A DNA stretch of 64,000 bases from Proteiniphilum sp. GTDB lineage: Bacteria; Bacteroidota; Bacteroidia; Bacteroidales; Dysgonomonadaceae. The stretch covers positions 4,913 through 68,912 of the forward strand of contig JAQVWR010000003.1 in the NCBI GenBank assembly GCA_028709605.1, written 5' to 3'. This document shows positions 38,395 to 47,691 of this stretch, piece after piece. The position numbers were made by a program, and so were the translations under genes. Each line of letters starts with the position of its first letter. Positions within the stretch are counted from its first letter, which is position 1. Under the pieces are notes generated by a model that was not told where the DNA came from, ran no database searches, and saw only the letters and a list, made by a program, of their open reading frames with translations.

Positions 38395-40383
38395 TTATTT
38401 TATGTGACGGATCCGTTCAATCAGCTCGGCACCCAGCGCCTTTTTTTCTTCCATATGCCGGAGGGTGGCGGTCACGAACGGATTCTTGTCGAATGCACCC
38501 CGCACATACTCAAAATCGAGCGCCTTCTCCTGGATATTCCCGTCGGCGCCGAAGCCGGTCTTGAACGAGAGTGAGAACTCTTTCCGTGCATCGCAGTAGA
38601 TCTTCTCATCCAGGCTGATCACGCTTTCCTCCCATTTTCGAACAATGCGGATCACATCGGTAGCGGTGATGGTCTCGGGTGTGAGTTGATAGAATGACAG
38701 GATCTTGTCCCATGCCCAGGTCCATTCGTTCACGTAGTAGTTGGCGTGCAGCTCGGCAAACACTTCGTTGATCTCTTGCAGCCGCGTGATCTCACCCGAC
38801 TCGATGCGGTTCAGCAGCGTGTCGATCTCCGACTTGGGGGCGATCAGGCCGGAGAGATCCACCCATTCTCCCAGCCCCGGCGTGGTGCCGGGATCCAGTT
38901 GGCGGCGTATCTCTTCATTGCTGGTGAAGCGTATCTTCTCCAGCCGTTTGATGAGGGAGTTGCCGAGGAACTTGTGGATGATGGTCTCATAGAGCTGCAA
39001 CCCTCTTTTTAATGCATGATTGGTGATGATACAACTCTGGAAGGTATAGATCTCCGAGGTTTCGCCGGCTGTTGCCTGCAGGTTCTTCAGAATCCTGACA
39101 CCTGCGAACACCTTCTGGATGGTGTAGGGGCTCAGCAGGTTGAAGTTGATGCAGTCCAGCCGGTGCGGATCTTTCCGTTTGTCTCTTTCCGGCCATTTCT
39201 TCGCATCGCGGATGGTCCCAACACTGCGCAGGTTCACGCCCGGAGCGATATAGGTGCTGTTGTCCTTCTCTACCAGATAGGAGAAGGGAAGGTCGGAGGT
39301 GTCGGCATGCTGATGATGGCGCCCCAGAATCAGCGAGAAGGCGCCTACCTTGGCGGGCCATAATACATAGGAGTTGCTGGTGGTTTTGGCGCCTCTCTCC
39401 ACGATCCCCTGATGGATGGGCCCCAGCTTATACATATGGTTGCTCTGGTTGGATCCCGAGCCGGCATTCATAAACGAGAACATCCCCGCGATCAGGAGGG
39501 TGGACTTGTGATGGGTTACCGTATAGGGGCCGGCAAACAGCGCACAGGCCTCACCATTCTCTCCCTGGCAGTTGCTGAAAAAGAGCGAATCGGAAGCAGA
39601 GTAACCATGATCGATGTGACAGGCCTGACCGATGAAACAACGGGTAATGAAAGAGCCTCCATCGATCGTGGAACCGGACGAGATGATGAAATCCTCCGCG
39701 ATCACATTGCGTCCGATATAAATCGGATCCTGTTCATTGCTGTTGATGCTGCCGTTCTTCAGCTTCATCGCTCCGGTGATCTTGGTGTGGGGCCCGATCC
39801 GTACGTTCTTGATGTATCCAACGTTTACGATCATACTGTCATGGCCGATAGTCCCCCGGTCGGAGGCATGCTTGTGACAATAGTGGTCGATGATCGCTTT
39901 CATCCGCTCAATCAGTACCGGCCGGTGACGATAGAGGGAATAGATATAGGCAAAATGTGCCGAGAGCTTGTCGTTGATGTGCACCTCCCGTCCGCCGGTC
40001 TCATTCAGTACGTTCACTGCTACGCCGTTGCCGAAGGTGGTGACGCCATCGACCAGGATCACATCTACATTCTGGATAAAACAGTTATCGCCAATGGTGT
40101 AGTTGGCAAGGTAGTTTTGCACGTTCTCGATCACCACGTTGTCGCCTACCCTGCAGTTATGGAGGACGGCGTGGCTGATGCCGGCATGCTTTTTCAATCC
40201 GCCGGCAAGGGTGAACTCCTTTTCAAACTGACCCAGTTCAATTTTACCGGAAAAATGGACGTGCCTAATCTGATCGGGCAGAAATCCTTCCTTCACGAAG
40301 ACAGAGCCCCACTCTGCACTACTGCATCCGTTCTCTGTCAGCGTGAGGATCTCTCCTTCGGTCAATGATCGGTAGGGTTGCAT
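38395..40383 (-). CDS. DUF4954 protein with left-handed beta-helix
   Basis: 662 residues. The N-terminal half (about 70-390) is built of hexapeptide-type repeats (HNCRVGDNVVIENVQNYLANYTIGDNCFIQNVDVILVDG, IGPHTKITGAMKLKNGSI, IGRNVIAEDFIISSGSTIDGGSFITRCFIGQACHIDHG), the fold of sugar-nucleotide acyl- or nucleotidyltransferases. The C-terminal half (about 430-660) is mostly helical. It matches the DUF4954 family common in Bacteroidales, with no proven activity. It begins 27 bases after recA and is probably in the same transcript; why a beta-helix protein travels with recA is unknown. Confidence 0.75.
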   Translation of the reverse strand: MQPYRSLTEGEILTLTENGCSSAEWGSVFVKEGFLPDQIRHVHFSGKIELGQFEKEFTLAGGLKKHAGISHAVLHNCRVGDNVVIENVQNYLANYTIGDNCFIQNVDVILVDGVTTFGNGVAVNVLNETGGREVHINDKLSAHFAYIYSLYRHRPVLIERMKAIIDHYCHKHASDRGTIGHDSMIVNVGYIKNVRIGPHTKITGAMKLKNGSINSNEQDPIYIGRNVIAEDFIISSGSTIDGGSFITRCFIGQACHIDHGYSASDSLFFSNCQGENGEACALFAGPYTVTHHKSTLLIAGMFSFMNAGSGSNQSNHMYKLGPIHQGIVERGAKTTSNSYVLWPAKVGAFSLILGRHHQHADTSDLPFSYLVEKDNSTYIAPGVNLRSVGTIRDAKKWPERDKRKDPHRLDCINFNLLSPYTIQKVFAGVRILKNLQATAGETSEIYTFQSCIITNHALKRGLQLYETIIHKFLGNSLIKRLEKIRFTSNEEIRRQLDPGTTPGLGEWVDLSGLIAPKSEIDTLLNRIESGEITRLQEINEVFAELHANYYVNEWTWAWDKILSFYQLTPETITATDVIRIVRKWEESVISLDEKIYCDARKEFSLSFKTGFGADGNIQEKALDFEYVRGAFDKNPFVTATLRHMEEKKALGAELIERIRHIK

Positions 40384-40410
40384 ACGGAAATTCTGCTCTG
40401 ATCCGTTTGT

Positions 40411-41424
40411 TTACTTGCTTTTCAATGCTTCGAAGATCAACTTCTCCAGCTCTTCTGCCAGCTCGGGATTGTCTCTCACGGCCATCTTGGCCGCATCGCG
40501 TCCCTGTCCCAGCTTGGTGTCGTTGTAGCTGTACCATGATCCGCTCTTCTTGATGATGTTGAGATCCGACCCCAGGTCGATGATCTCACCGGTGCGGGAG
40601 ATCCCTTCGCCGTACATGATATCGAACTCAGCCTTGCGGAAGGGGGGAGCTAGCTTGTTCTTCACTACCCTGACACGGGTGGGCCGGCCGATCTGCTCCT
40701 CGCCATCCTTGAGGGGCGATCCGTTGGAGCGGATGTCGAGCCGTACGGAGGCGTAGAACTTGAGTGCATTTCCGCCGGTGGTGGTCTCCGGGTTGCCGAA
40801 CATCACGCCGATCTTCTCCCGCAACTGGTTGATGAAGACGCAGGTGGTATTGGTTTTGCTGATGGCCGAGGTGAGCTTGCGCAGGGCCTGTGACATCAAA
40901 CGTGCCTGTAATCCCACATTGGAGTCGCCCATATCTCCTTCGATCTCTTTCTTCGGGGTGAGGGCTGCTACGGAGTCGATCACGATGATGTCGACGGCGG
41001 AAGAGCGGATCAGCTGTTCGGCGATCTCGAGCGCTTCCTCCCCACTGCCCGGTTGTGAGATGAGCAGTTCATCGGTGTTGACACCCAGCTTTTCCGCATA
41101 GAAGCGGTCGAACGCATGCTCGGCATCGATAAAGGCGGCTACGCCTCCTGTTTTTTGTGCTTCGGCAATGGCGTGGATGGCCAGCGTGGTCTTACCCGAT
41201 GACTCGGGACCATAGATCTCGATGACTCTCCCGCGCGGGTAACCGCCCACGCCGAGCGCCACATTCAGACCGATGGAGCCGGTTGAGATGACGGGCACCT
41301 CTTCTACCTTCTCATCGCCCATCATCATGATCGATCCCTTGCCATATGTTTTCTCTATCTTGTCCATCGCTGCCCGCAGCGCCTTCAGTTTTTCACTGTT
41401 CTTGTTCTCTTGTTCCTGTTCCAT
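40411..41424 (-). CDS. recA: Recombinase RecA
   Basis: 337 residues with all core motifs: the Walker [10 protein letters not shown] at residues 72-80, the [20 protein letters not shown] region, the Walker [10 protein letters not shown], the DNA-binding loop L1 near [24 protein letters not shown], and loop L2 near [27 protein letters not shown]. It forms filaments on single-stranded DNA and drives strand exchange; LexA self-cleavage is known for the family. A -7 box TATCTTTG lies at 41501-41508. No LexA operator was recognised. DUF4954 follows in the same direction. Confidence 0.97.
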   Translation of the reverse strand: MEQEQENKNSEKLKALRAAMDKIEKTYGKGSIMMMGDEKVEEVPVISTGSIGLNVALGVGGYPRGRVIEIYGPESSGKTTLAIHAIAEAQKTGGVAAFIDAEHAFDRFYAEKLGVNTDELLISQPGSGEEALEIAEQLIRSSAVDIIVIDSVAALTPKKEIEGDMGDSNVGLQARLMSQALRKLTSAISKTNTTCVFINQLREKIGVMFGNPETTTGGNALKFYASVRLDIRSNGSPLKDGEEQIGRPTRVRVVKNKLAPPFRKAEFDIMYGEGISRTGEIIDLGSDLNIIKKSGSWYSYNDTKLGQGRDAAKMAVRDNPELAEELEKLIFEALKSK

Positions 41425-41500
41425 AATGTTCTGTTGGTTGGTTTCTTTGTTTGTCGACCCTGTGTAAAGCCATTGATTTTCATGAAATGGGTTTTGCTCT

Positions 41501-41508
41501 CAAAGATA
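41501..41508 (-). promoter_or_regulatory. -7 box of the recA promoter
   Basis: Minus-strand TATCTTTG is an exact match to TAnnTTTG, about 75 bases before the recA ATG. The -33 position reads TTCG (one mismatch to TTTG). Confidence 0.55.
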
Positions 41509-41550
41509 TAAAAAAAACTTATATGAAGCGAAAAGAGAAAAGCCGCTTTT

Positions 41551-42657
41551 TTATGCCAGTTGATAGATCCCTCCAGGCAGCGCTTTCACAATGTTTTTCA
41601 CCTCCATCTCCAGCAGGGCAAGAAACAGTTCGGTGACCGGCAGATTCAGTTCGATGGCTAAGGCGTTCACCTGCATTGCTTCATGCCGACTGAGAAGACG
41701 GTATATCTTCTCTTCCTCTTCCGTTAGTTCCGGAAACAACTCCTTTTGCTTTGGCTGCTCCGGCATTTTCTCGTTTTCCCATCCCATATGGGAGAGGAAC
41801 TGCTCTGTGCTGTACAGCAACACCGCCTGGTTATTTGCTATCAGGTGGTTACAACCGTCGGACATCCGGTCCCTAACCCGTCCCGGCACCGCGAAGACTT
41901 CCCGGAAGTAGGAGTTGGCAATATCGGCTGTGGTCAGCGATCCGCCTTTCTCCCCCGATTCGATCACCACCACTGCATCGGCCATGCCGGCCACGATGCG
42001 GTTGCGCTTCACAAAATTATGCCGGTCGGGGTTGGTGCCGCCGGGGAACTCGGTGAGCAGGGCTCCCGTCTTCAGCATCTCAACGGCGGTCTGCCGGTGC
42101 AGGGAGGGGTAGATACGGTCGAGCCCGTGGGCCAGCACTGCTACCGTGGAGAGGCCGTTCTGTAGTGCTGCCCGGTGGGCGGTGATGTCGATGCCGTAGG
42201 CCAGCCCGCTCACGATCAGGATGTCGGGAACCCTCTCTGCCAGCCCGTGGATAAACGCTTCACAAAACTGTTCCCCTGCTCTCGTGGCATTACGGGTGCC
42301 GACCACGCTGACCATTTTTGCGCGGTTCAGATCTACTTGCCCTTTTGCATAGAGCAGTACCGGTGCATCGATGCATTGCGTGAGCCGTTGCGGATAGTCG
42401 GAATCGGTAAAGAAGAGGATCTGCAGGTTGTTTTTCGTGACGAATGCCAGCTCTTTCTCTGCCCGCCGGAGCACCTCCGGACTGCGGATCTCATCGATCA
42501 CCTTTGCCGGCAGCCGGGGAATCGCTTTCAGCCGCTGCGCGCTCTCCCGGAAGATGGCCTCTTCATCGCCCACAATCTCCATCAGGTTGCGGGCATGCAT
42601 CACCCCCACGCCTTTGATCAGCGTCAGTGCGATCCGGTATAGCGTTTTGTCGTTCAT
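41551..42657 (-). CDS. dprA: DNA-processing protein DprA
   Basis: 368 residues. An N-terminal helix-hairpin-helix-like part (IALTLIKGVGVMHARNLMEIVG) precedes the Rossmann-fold DprA core (about 85-290, MVSVVGTRNATRAGEQFCEAFI, SGLAYGIDITAHRAAL, FPGGTNPDRHNFVKRNRIVAGMADAVVVIESGEKGGSLTTADIA). A C-terminal winged-helix region ends the protein. DprA loads RecA onto incoming single-stranded DNA during natural transformation; many non-competent bacteria also keep it. It is directly upstream of recA, its functional partner. The ATG at 42657 lies at the edge of a 7-base-periodic repeat. Confidence 0.93.
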   Translation of the reverse strand: MNDKTLYRIALTLIKGVGVMHARNLMEIVGDEEAIFRESAQRLKAIPRLPAKVIDEIRSPEVLRRAEKELAFVTKNNLQILFFTDSDYPQRLTQCIDAPVLLYAKGQVDLNRAKMVSVVGTRNATRAGEQFCEAFIHGLAERVPDILIVSGLAYGIDITAHRAALQNGLSTVAVLAHGLDRIYPSLHRQTAVEMLKTGALLTEFPGGTNPDRHNFVKRNRIVAGMADAVVVIESGEKGGSLTTADIANSYFREVFAVPGRVRDRMSDGCNHLIANNQAVLLYSTEQFLSHMGWENEKMPEQPKQKELFPELTEEEEKIYRLLSRHEAMQVNALAIELNLPVTELFLALLEMEVKNIVKALPGGIYQLA

Positions 42658-42663
42658 CTTTTT

Positions 42664-42719
42664 AGCTTTCAGCAGTCAGTTTTCAGCTTACGGCTTATTG
42701 CTAACAGCTTATGGCTTAT
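42664..42719. repeat. Array of 7-base units between thioesterase gene and dprA
   Basis: Eight tandem 7-base units with a common AGCTTNN-like core: AGCTTTC, AGCAGTC, AGTTTTC, AGCTTAC, GGCTTAT, TGCTAAC, AGCTTAT, GGCTTAT. It overlaps the last codons and stop of the thioesterase gene and stops 6 bases before the dprA start. The 17-mer TAGCTTTCAGCAGTCAG (42663-42679) recurs inverted at 47573-47589. Confidence 0.85.
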
Positions 42720-43131
42720 CACCGGTGTAATCTTTGAAAGCGCGGTCGAACACTTCCGGGTTCGAAAGCTTGCCGTGTACCAGGTTGACTACCTCAATTT
42801 TTGCTTTCGCGCAGGTCACCCCGTCTTTTGCCCGTATGATCTCCTGGTGGAAGATGTATTTCACTCCTATCCTCTCTAACCGGGTGACGGTGCAGCGGAA
42901 GAGATCCATCCCGAGGAGCGGTACCTTGTAGCGGATCTCCACGCGGGAGACCACCGCATCGATGCCCTGAAGGTGCAGCTCATGAAAGTTGAGCCCCACC
43001 TGCTCCAAAAACTCATGTCTCGTTACCTCAAAGTAGTGCTGATAATTGGCATTGTTCACATGTCCCTGCGTATCGCACTCATAATCACGCACCTTCAGCG
43101 TGTGCTCAAATATTGGTTGTACCACATTCAC
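42709..43131 (-). CDS. Acyl-CoA thioesterase (hotdog fold, YbgC/4HBT family)
   Basis: 140 residues. The family motif lies near the N-terminus: RDYECDTQGHVNNANYQHYFEVTRHEFL (about 13-40), where an Asp is the usual catalytic residue and HVNN is characteristic. The central strands VVSRVEIRYKVPLLGMDLFRCTV complete the hotdog sheet. It should hydrolyse an acyl-CoA or acyl-ACP, possibly in lipid metabolism; the substrate is unknown. It begins 11 bases after purL and is probably in its transcript. Its stop codon is formed by one unit of the 7-base repeat array. Confidence 0.88.
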   Translation of the reverse strand: MNVVQPIFEHTLKVRDYECDTQGHVNNANYQHYFEVTRHEFLEQVGLNFHELHLQGIDAVVSRVEIRYKVPLLGMDLFRCTVTRLERIGVKYIFHQEIIRAKDGVTCAKAKIEVVNLVHGKLSNPEVFDRAFKDYTGDKP

Positions 43132-43142
43132 TCATTTAAGTC

Positions 43143-46100
43143 TTATTTCCTTTCTTTCAGCCACTCTCTTGCGTTGGCGAATGCTTCCATCCAGGGGGTC
43201 ACCTCATGCTTGCGGAAGGCAAAGGGATAGTATGCGTTCTGCCAGGGGAAGATGGTGCGCTCCAGGTGGGGCATCATTGCCAGGTGGCGGCCGTCGCGCG
43301 AGCAGACGGCGGCGGCGGCGTAGTCGGAGCCGTTGGGGTTGCCGGGGTACTCGTCGTAGCAATATCTGGCAGCGATGTGGTAAGCCGACTCCTCCTCCGG
43401 CAACACGAAGCGTCCCTCGCCGTGGGCTACCCAGATGCCCGTTTTCGTGCCTGCGAGCGAGCGGAACAGTACCGACTCGTTCTTCGGAATCTCCACGCTG
43501 ACAAAGGCCGATTCGAACTTATGCGACAGGTTGTGTGCCATCTTCGGATGGTTGTCGCCCTTCTCCGGGTAGAGCAGCCCCAGTTCCATCATCAGCTGGC
43601 AGCCGTTGCAGATGCCCAGGCTGAGTGTGTCTTCCCGCGCGAAGAAGTTGTTGAGTGCCTCTTTCGCCTTGTTGTTGTAGCGGAAGCCGCCGGCCCATCC
43701 CCTGGCGGAGCCCAGCACGTCGGAGTTGGAGAAGCCGCCGCAGAAGACGGCGAACTGCACCTCCTCGAGCGTCTCGCGTCCCGTGGTGAGGTCGGTCATG
43801 TGTACATCCTTCACATCGAAGCCGGCTAAGTGGAGGGCATAGGCCATCTCCCGCTCGCCGTTGGTGCCCTTGTCGCGGATGATCGCCGCGGTGAGGCCCG
43901 TGCGCTCTTTTCGGTCGGGGTCGAGTCCCAGGTCGGCCATCTTGCCGGTGAAGGAGGGGTTGAAGCTGAACTGCAGCGGCTGCCCCTTGTAGTTGGCGAA
44001 CCGGTCCGCTGCGCACTGCTCTCCGCTCTGCTTGCGGTCGAGCAGGTAGGAGCTCCTGTACCAGACGTCGCGCAGGTGGTCGATGTCGAACTCCTGCCGG
44101 AACGCCTCCTTGGCGATCACCAGCTTGCGCTCTTCGATGGGGCGTGCCACGATGGCATATCCCACGCCGTAGTCGTCCAGTATCTTCTCCACCAGCCGAT
44201 GGTGCTTCACCTGGATCACCACGCCCGGGTTTTCAGAGAAGAGGATCTTGATCAAATCGGCATGGTGGATCTTTTCGAGGTGTGCCTCGATTCCCCCCTG
44301 CGGGTTGGCGAAGCACATCTCCAGCAGGGTGGTGACCAGCCCGCCGGCAGAGATATCGTGTCCTGCCAGGATGAGGCCGCGACTGGTGAGTTCCTGCACG
44401 GCGGCAAAGGTATTTTTGAAGTACTCGCTGTCGTTCACCGTGGGCACCTCGTCGCCTACCCTGCCCATGGTCTGGGCGAAGGCGGAGCCGCCCAGCTTGA
44501 AGGTGTCGAACGAGAAGTCGATATAGTAGAGGTAGGTACCTTTGATGTAAGCCAGCACGGGGCTTGCGATCCTGCGGATGTTCTTCACCTCGGCGGCTGC
44601 GGAGATGATCACCGTGCCGGGGGAGTAGACCTTCTCCTCGCCATATTGCTGCGTCATAGAGAGCGAGTCTTTTCCGGTGGGGATGTTGATGCCTAGTTCA
44701 CAGGCGAAGTCGGAGCAAGCCTCGACGGCCTTGTAGAGGCGGGCATCCTCGCCCGTGTTGCGGCAGGGCCACATCCAGTTGGCGCTCAGCGAGACGCTCT
44801 GCAGACCTTCTTTGAGCGGAGCGAAGACCATGTTGGTGAGTGCTTCGGAGACCGCCAGCACCGAGCCGGCAGCCGGGTCGATCATCGCCGCCTGGGGGGC
44901 ATGACCGATGGAGGTGGCCATGCCGGAGTACCCCCGGTAGTCGAGGGCGATGGCGCCACAGTCGCTCAGAGGCAGCTGGATCTCACCCTGGCACTGCTGT
45001 CGGGCGATCTTGCCGGTCACGGAGCGGTCCACCTTGTTGGTGAGCCAGTCCTTGCAGGCTACCGCCTCTAACTTCAGCACGTTCTCAATGTAGCTGCCCA
45101 GTTCCTCCGGGTTGTATGCCGGTGCGTCGTATGTTTCTTCCAGGGTGTGGTCTTCCATAACCGTCACCGGTGGCTTGCCGAAGAAATCTCCCAGCTCCAT
45201 GTCGATGGGGTTGGCTTCCCCCTCTTTGCGGAAGGTGAAGCGCATGTCGTCGGTGGTCTCACCCACCACGTACATCGGGGAGCGTTCGCGTGCGGCGATC
45301 CGTTCGATGTGTTCGATGTCCTGCTGTCCCACCAGCAGTCCCATGCGTTCTTGACTCTCGTTGCCGATGATCTCCTTTGCCGATAGGGTTTTGTCGCCCA
45401 CTGGCAGTTTGTCGATGTCGATCACCCCGCCGGTCTGTTCCACCAGCTCTGAGAGGCAGTTGAGGTGTCCCCCCGCACCGTGGTCGTGGATGGAGACGAT
45501 GGGGTTCTCATCCGACTCGGCGAGGGCGCGGATCACGTTGGCCACCCGCTTTTGCATCTCGGGGTTGGCACGTTGCACTGCGTTGAGCTCGATGCCGGAG
45601 GAGTACTCGCCGGTGTTGACCGAGGAGACGGCGCCCCCACCCATGCCGATGCGGTAGTTGTCGCCGCCCAGCACCACTACCTTCTCGCCGCTCTGCGGGT
45701 CACCCTTCTTCGCATCGCGGCTGTTGGCATAGCCCACCCCTCCGGCGAGCATGATCACCTTGTCATAGCCGAATTTCTTCTGGTTCTCGGCATGTTCGAA
45801 GGTGAGGAGCGAGCCGCAGATCAGCGGCTGCCCGAATTTGTTGCCGAAGTCGGAGGCGCCGTTGGAGGCTTTGATCAGGATCTGCTCCGGTGTCTGGTAG
45901 AGCCAGGGGCGCGGTGCCATGACCTGCTCCCAGGGACGTCCCTCCTCCAGGCGGGGGTAGGAGGTCATGTAAACCGCAGTGCCGGCTACGGGTAGTGATC
46001 CCCTGCCGCCGGCGAGCCGGTCGCGTATCTCCCCGCCGGTGCCGGTGGAGGCACCGTTAAAAGGCTCCACCGTGGTGGGGAAGTTATGTGTTTCAGCCTT

Positions 46101-46835
46101 GAGCGAGAGCACGCTCTCCACCTCTTTGCTTCCGAAGAAGTCGGGCTTGTCGCCGCTGGCCGGCGCAAACTGCTCGATCCGGGGCCCTCGGATAAAGGCC
46201 ACGTTGTCCTTGTAGGCTGATATCAGGCTGTTGGGATTGACGGTTGATGTTTTTCTGATCAGCTGGAACAGCGATAGCTCCTTCTCCTCACCGTCGATGA
46301 TGAAGCGGCCGTTGAATATCTTGTGGCGGCAGTGCTCCGAGTTGACTTGTGAGAAGCCGAACACCTCACTGTCGGTGAGGCGGCGCCTCATCTTGTTGCT
46401 CACGTCGTTCAGATATGCGATTTCATCTTCGCTCAGGGCGAGCCCTTCGGCATCGTTGTAGGCTGCGATGTCATCAATGTAGCGGATCGCCTCCGGCTGG
46501 CGGCCGATGATGAAGAGTGCCTGGCCCAGCTGCTCATACCGGCGCTGCAGCATCGGGTCGAAGTCGAACGCAGCACTTTCTGACAAGGGAATATATTCCT
46601 CTATGCGCGTGATTCCTTCGATACCCATGTTCTGGGTGATCTCCACCGCACAGGTGCTCCAGGGGGTGATCATTTCACGGCGGGGACCGATAAAAGAGGT
46701 GTCAATGGATGCTGCGTGGAGCATCTCGGCTTCACCGAACAGCCAGCGCAGCTTTTCAACGGTTTCAGGAGAAAGGGTTTCTGCCGATTCAACGGCGATC
46801 ACACTCTGAGAGGGGGTTCTGAAAAATGAAATCAT
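43143..46835 (-). CDS. purL: Phosphoribosylformylglycinamidine synthase (large single-chain PurL)
   Basis: 1230 residues from the ATG at 46835 (MISFFRTPSQSVIAVESAE); the frame is open to 47006 but the extension crosses the promoter. It is the long type with all domains in one chain: an N-terminal PurS-like part, two AIR-synthase-like ATPase domains (GGEIRDRLAGGRGSLPVAGTAVY, HDHGAGGHLNCLSELVEQTGG, GHDISAGGLVTTLLEM) and a C-terminal class I glutaminase (about 960-1230). The last has its nucleophile in LGICNGCQLMMELG. It makes FGAM from FGAR, glutamine and ATP in purine synthesis. A -7 box TAACTTTG (46910-46917, minus) lies upstream. Confidence 0.95.
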   Translation of the reverse strand: MISFFRTPSQSVIAVESAETLSPETVEKLRWLFGEAEMLHAASIDTSFIGPRREMITPWSTCAVEITQNMGIEGITRIEEYIPLSESAAFDFDPMLQRRYEQLGQALFIIGRQPEAIRYIDDIAAYNDAEGLALSEDEIAYLNDVSNKMRRRLTDSEVFGFSQVNSEHCRHKIFNGRFIIDGEEKELSLFQLIRKTSTVNPNSLISAYKDNVAFIRGPRIEQFAPASGDKPDFFGSKEVESVLSLKAETHNFPTTVEPFNGASTGTGGEIRDRLAGGRGSLPVAGTAVYMTSYPRLEEGRPWEQVMAPRPWLYQTPEQILIKASNGASDFGNKFGQPLICGSLLTFEHAENQKKFGYDKVIMLAGGVGYANSRDAKKGDPQSGEKVVVLGGDNYRIGMGGGAVSSVNTGEYSSGIELNAVQRANPEMQKRVANVIRALAESDENPIVSIHDHGAGGHLNCLSELVEQTGGVIDIDKLPVGDKTLSAKEIIGNESQERMGLLVGQQDIEHIERIAARERSPMYVVGETTDDMRFTFRKEGEANPIDMELGDFFGKPPVTVMEDHTLEETYDAPAYNPEELGSYIENVLKLEAVACKDWLTNKVDRSVTGKIARQQCQGEIQLPLSDCGAIALDYRGYSGMATSIGHAPQAAMIDPAAGSVLAVSEALTNMVFAPLKEGLQSVSLSANWMWPCRNTGEDARLYKAVEACSDFACELGINIPTGKDSLSMTQQYGEEKVYSPGTVIISAAAEVKNIRRIASPVLAYIKGTYLYYIDFSFDTFKLGGSAFAQTMGRVGDEVPTVNDSEYFKNTFAAVQELTSRGLILAGHDISAGGLVTTLLEMCFANPQGGIEAHLEKIHHADLIKILFSENPGVVIQVKHHRLVEKILDDYGVGYAIVARPIEERKLVIAKEAFRQEFDIDHLRDVWYRSSYLLDRKQSGEQCAADRFANYKGQPLQFSFNPSFTGKMADLGLDPDRKERTGLTAAIIRDKGTNGEREMAYALHLAGFDVKDVHMTDLTTGRETLEEVQFAVFCGGFSNSDVLGSARGWAGGFRYNNKAKEALNNFFAREDTLSLGICNGCQLMMELGLLYPEKGDNHPKMAHNLSHKFESAFVSVEIPKNESVLFRSLAGTKTGIWVAHGEGRFVLPEEESAYHIAARYCYDEYPGNPNGSDYAAAAVCSRDGRHLAMMPHLERTIFPWQNAYYPFAFRKHEVTPWMEAFANAREWLKERK

Positions 46836-46909
46836 ATCTCTTGTTTTAGTGGGGTTCAGACTGAAAAAAACAATGATTCCATCGGTTCTCCTCTGTCTGA
46901 ACGGAGTGA

Positions 46910-46917
46910 CAAAGTTA
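46910..46917 (-). promoter_or_regulatory. -7 box of the purL promoter
   Basis: Minus-strand TAACTTTG matches TAnnTTTG, about 75 bases before the purL ATG. No clear -33 TTTG. No guanine riboswitch was recognised. Confidence 0.5.
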
Positions 46918-46983
46918 ATCAACTTTGGTGAAAAGAGCGGCATATGTGCCGCGAAAAGGCGATGAAAAACGCCGGCATCCCGG

Positions 46984-47481
46984 TTAACCCTGTTTACCGA
47001 TCTCAATCACTTCCAGGTCGCGGATATCTCCTTCGTCCAGCACAAAGCGAAGTAGCGTGCGTACGCGGTGGAACCCGTATTTACCGGCTGCGCCGGGGTT
47101 CATGTGGAGACATGCCAGCTTCTTGTCGTAGAGTACCTTCAGAATATGCGAATGTCCGGCGATAAACAGTTTCGGGGGTCGGGCATAGAGCTGTGAACGG
47201 ATGGAGGGGTCGTAACGGCCGGGGTAACCGCCGATATGGGTCATCAGCACATCCACTTTCTCCAGGGTGAAGCGCAGCGTCTGCGGGTAGGCTTGCCGCG
47301 TGGCGTAGTCGTCGATGTTGCCGTATACCGCACGGAACGGTTTCATCGCCTCAAACCGGTCGGCCAGCGCCAGCGAGCCGATATCGCCCGCGTGCCACAC
47401 CTCGTCGCACGGTGCAAAGTAGGTTTCATACTTATCGTCCCAGTAACCGTGGGTGTCTGAAAGCAGCCCGATTTTTTTCAT
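46984..47481 (-). CDS. YfcE/MJ0936-type metallophosphoesterase
   Basis: 165 residues from the ATG at 47481. Metal ligands of the calcineurin-like family are visible: LLSDTHGYW (Asp, His), VWHAGDIGS (Asp), AVYGNID (Asn), LMTHIGGYPG (His), FIAGHSHI (two His). Small phosphodiesterases of this type act on 3',5'-cyclic nucleotides or phosphoesters; the natural substrate is not known. The frame is open to 47535 but 47481 follows a -7 box (TATCTTTG, 47499-47506) that would otherwise be coding. Confidence 0.88.
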   Translation of the reverse strand: MKKIGLLSDTHGYWDDKYETYFAPCDEVWHAGDIGSLALADRFEAMKPFRAVYGNIDDYATRQAYPQTLRFTLEKVDVLMTHIGGYPGRYDPSIRSQLYARPPKLFIAGHSHILKVLYDKKLACLHMNPGAAGKYGFHRVRTLLRFVLDEGDIRDLEVIEIGKQG

Positions 47482-47498
47482 CGTAATTCTCTTTGCAG

Positions 47499-47506
47499 CA
47501 AAGATA
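47499..47506 (-). promoter_or_regulatory. -7 box of the YfcE-like gene
   Basis: Minus-strand TATCTTTG, 17 bases before the ATG at 47481. The predicted leader is about 10 bases. Confidence 0.55.
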
Positions 47507-47556
47507 CATATTTTCCCGAAAGCTGACCGCTGCACCTACAAAGCTTCCACCAACAA

Positions 47557-47598
47557 AGCTGATCGCTTATCGCTGACTGCTGAAAGCTAAAAGCTAAA
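47557..47598. repeat. Second array of 7-base units
   Basis: Six tandem 7-base units: AGCTGAT, CGCTTAT, CGCTGAC, TGCTGAA, AGCTAAA, AGCTAAA. It lies between the YfcE-like gene and the ppk1 promoter. The 17-mer CTGACTGCTGAAAGCTA (47573-47589) is the reverse complement of one in the array at 42664. Confidence 0.85.
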
Positions 47599-47652
47599 AT
47601 TCCCAAAAATGAAACATTGATCCAAAATGAGTATTTATTCGAACAAACTTCC

Positions 47653-47660
47653 TATTTTTG
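47653..47660 (+). promoter_or_regulatory. -7 box of the ppk1 promoter
   Basis: TATTTTTG is an exact TAnnTTTG match, 31 bases before the ppk1 ATG. There is no clear -33. Confidence 0.5.
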
Positions 47661-47691
47661 AGTTCTAATCTTACTAACAGTTCCGGCCGCA

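Noticed and set aside
42664..42719. CRISPR-like short repeats
   Set aside because: The units are 7 bases long, contiguous and degenerate, with no spacers and no cas genes nearby.
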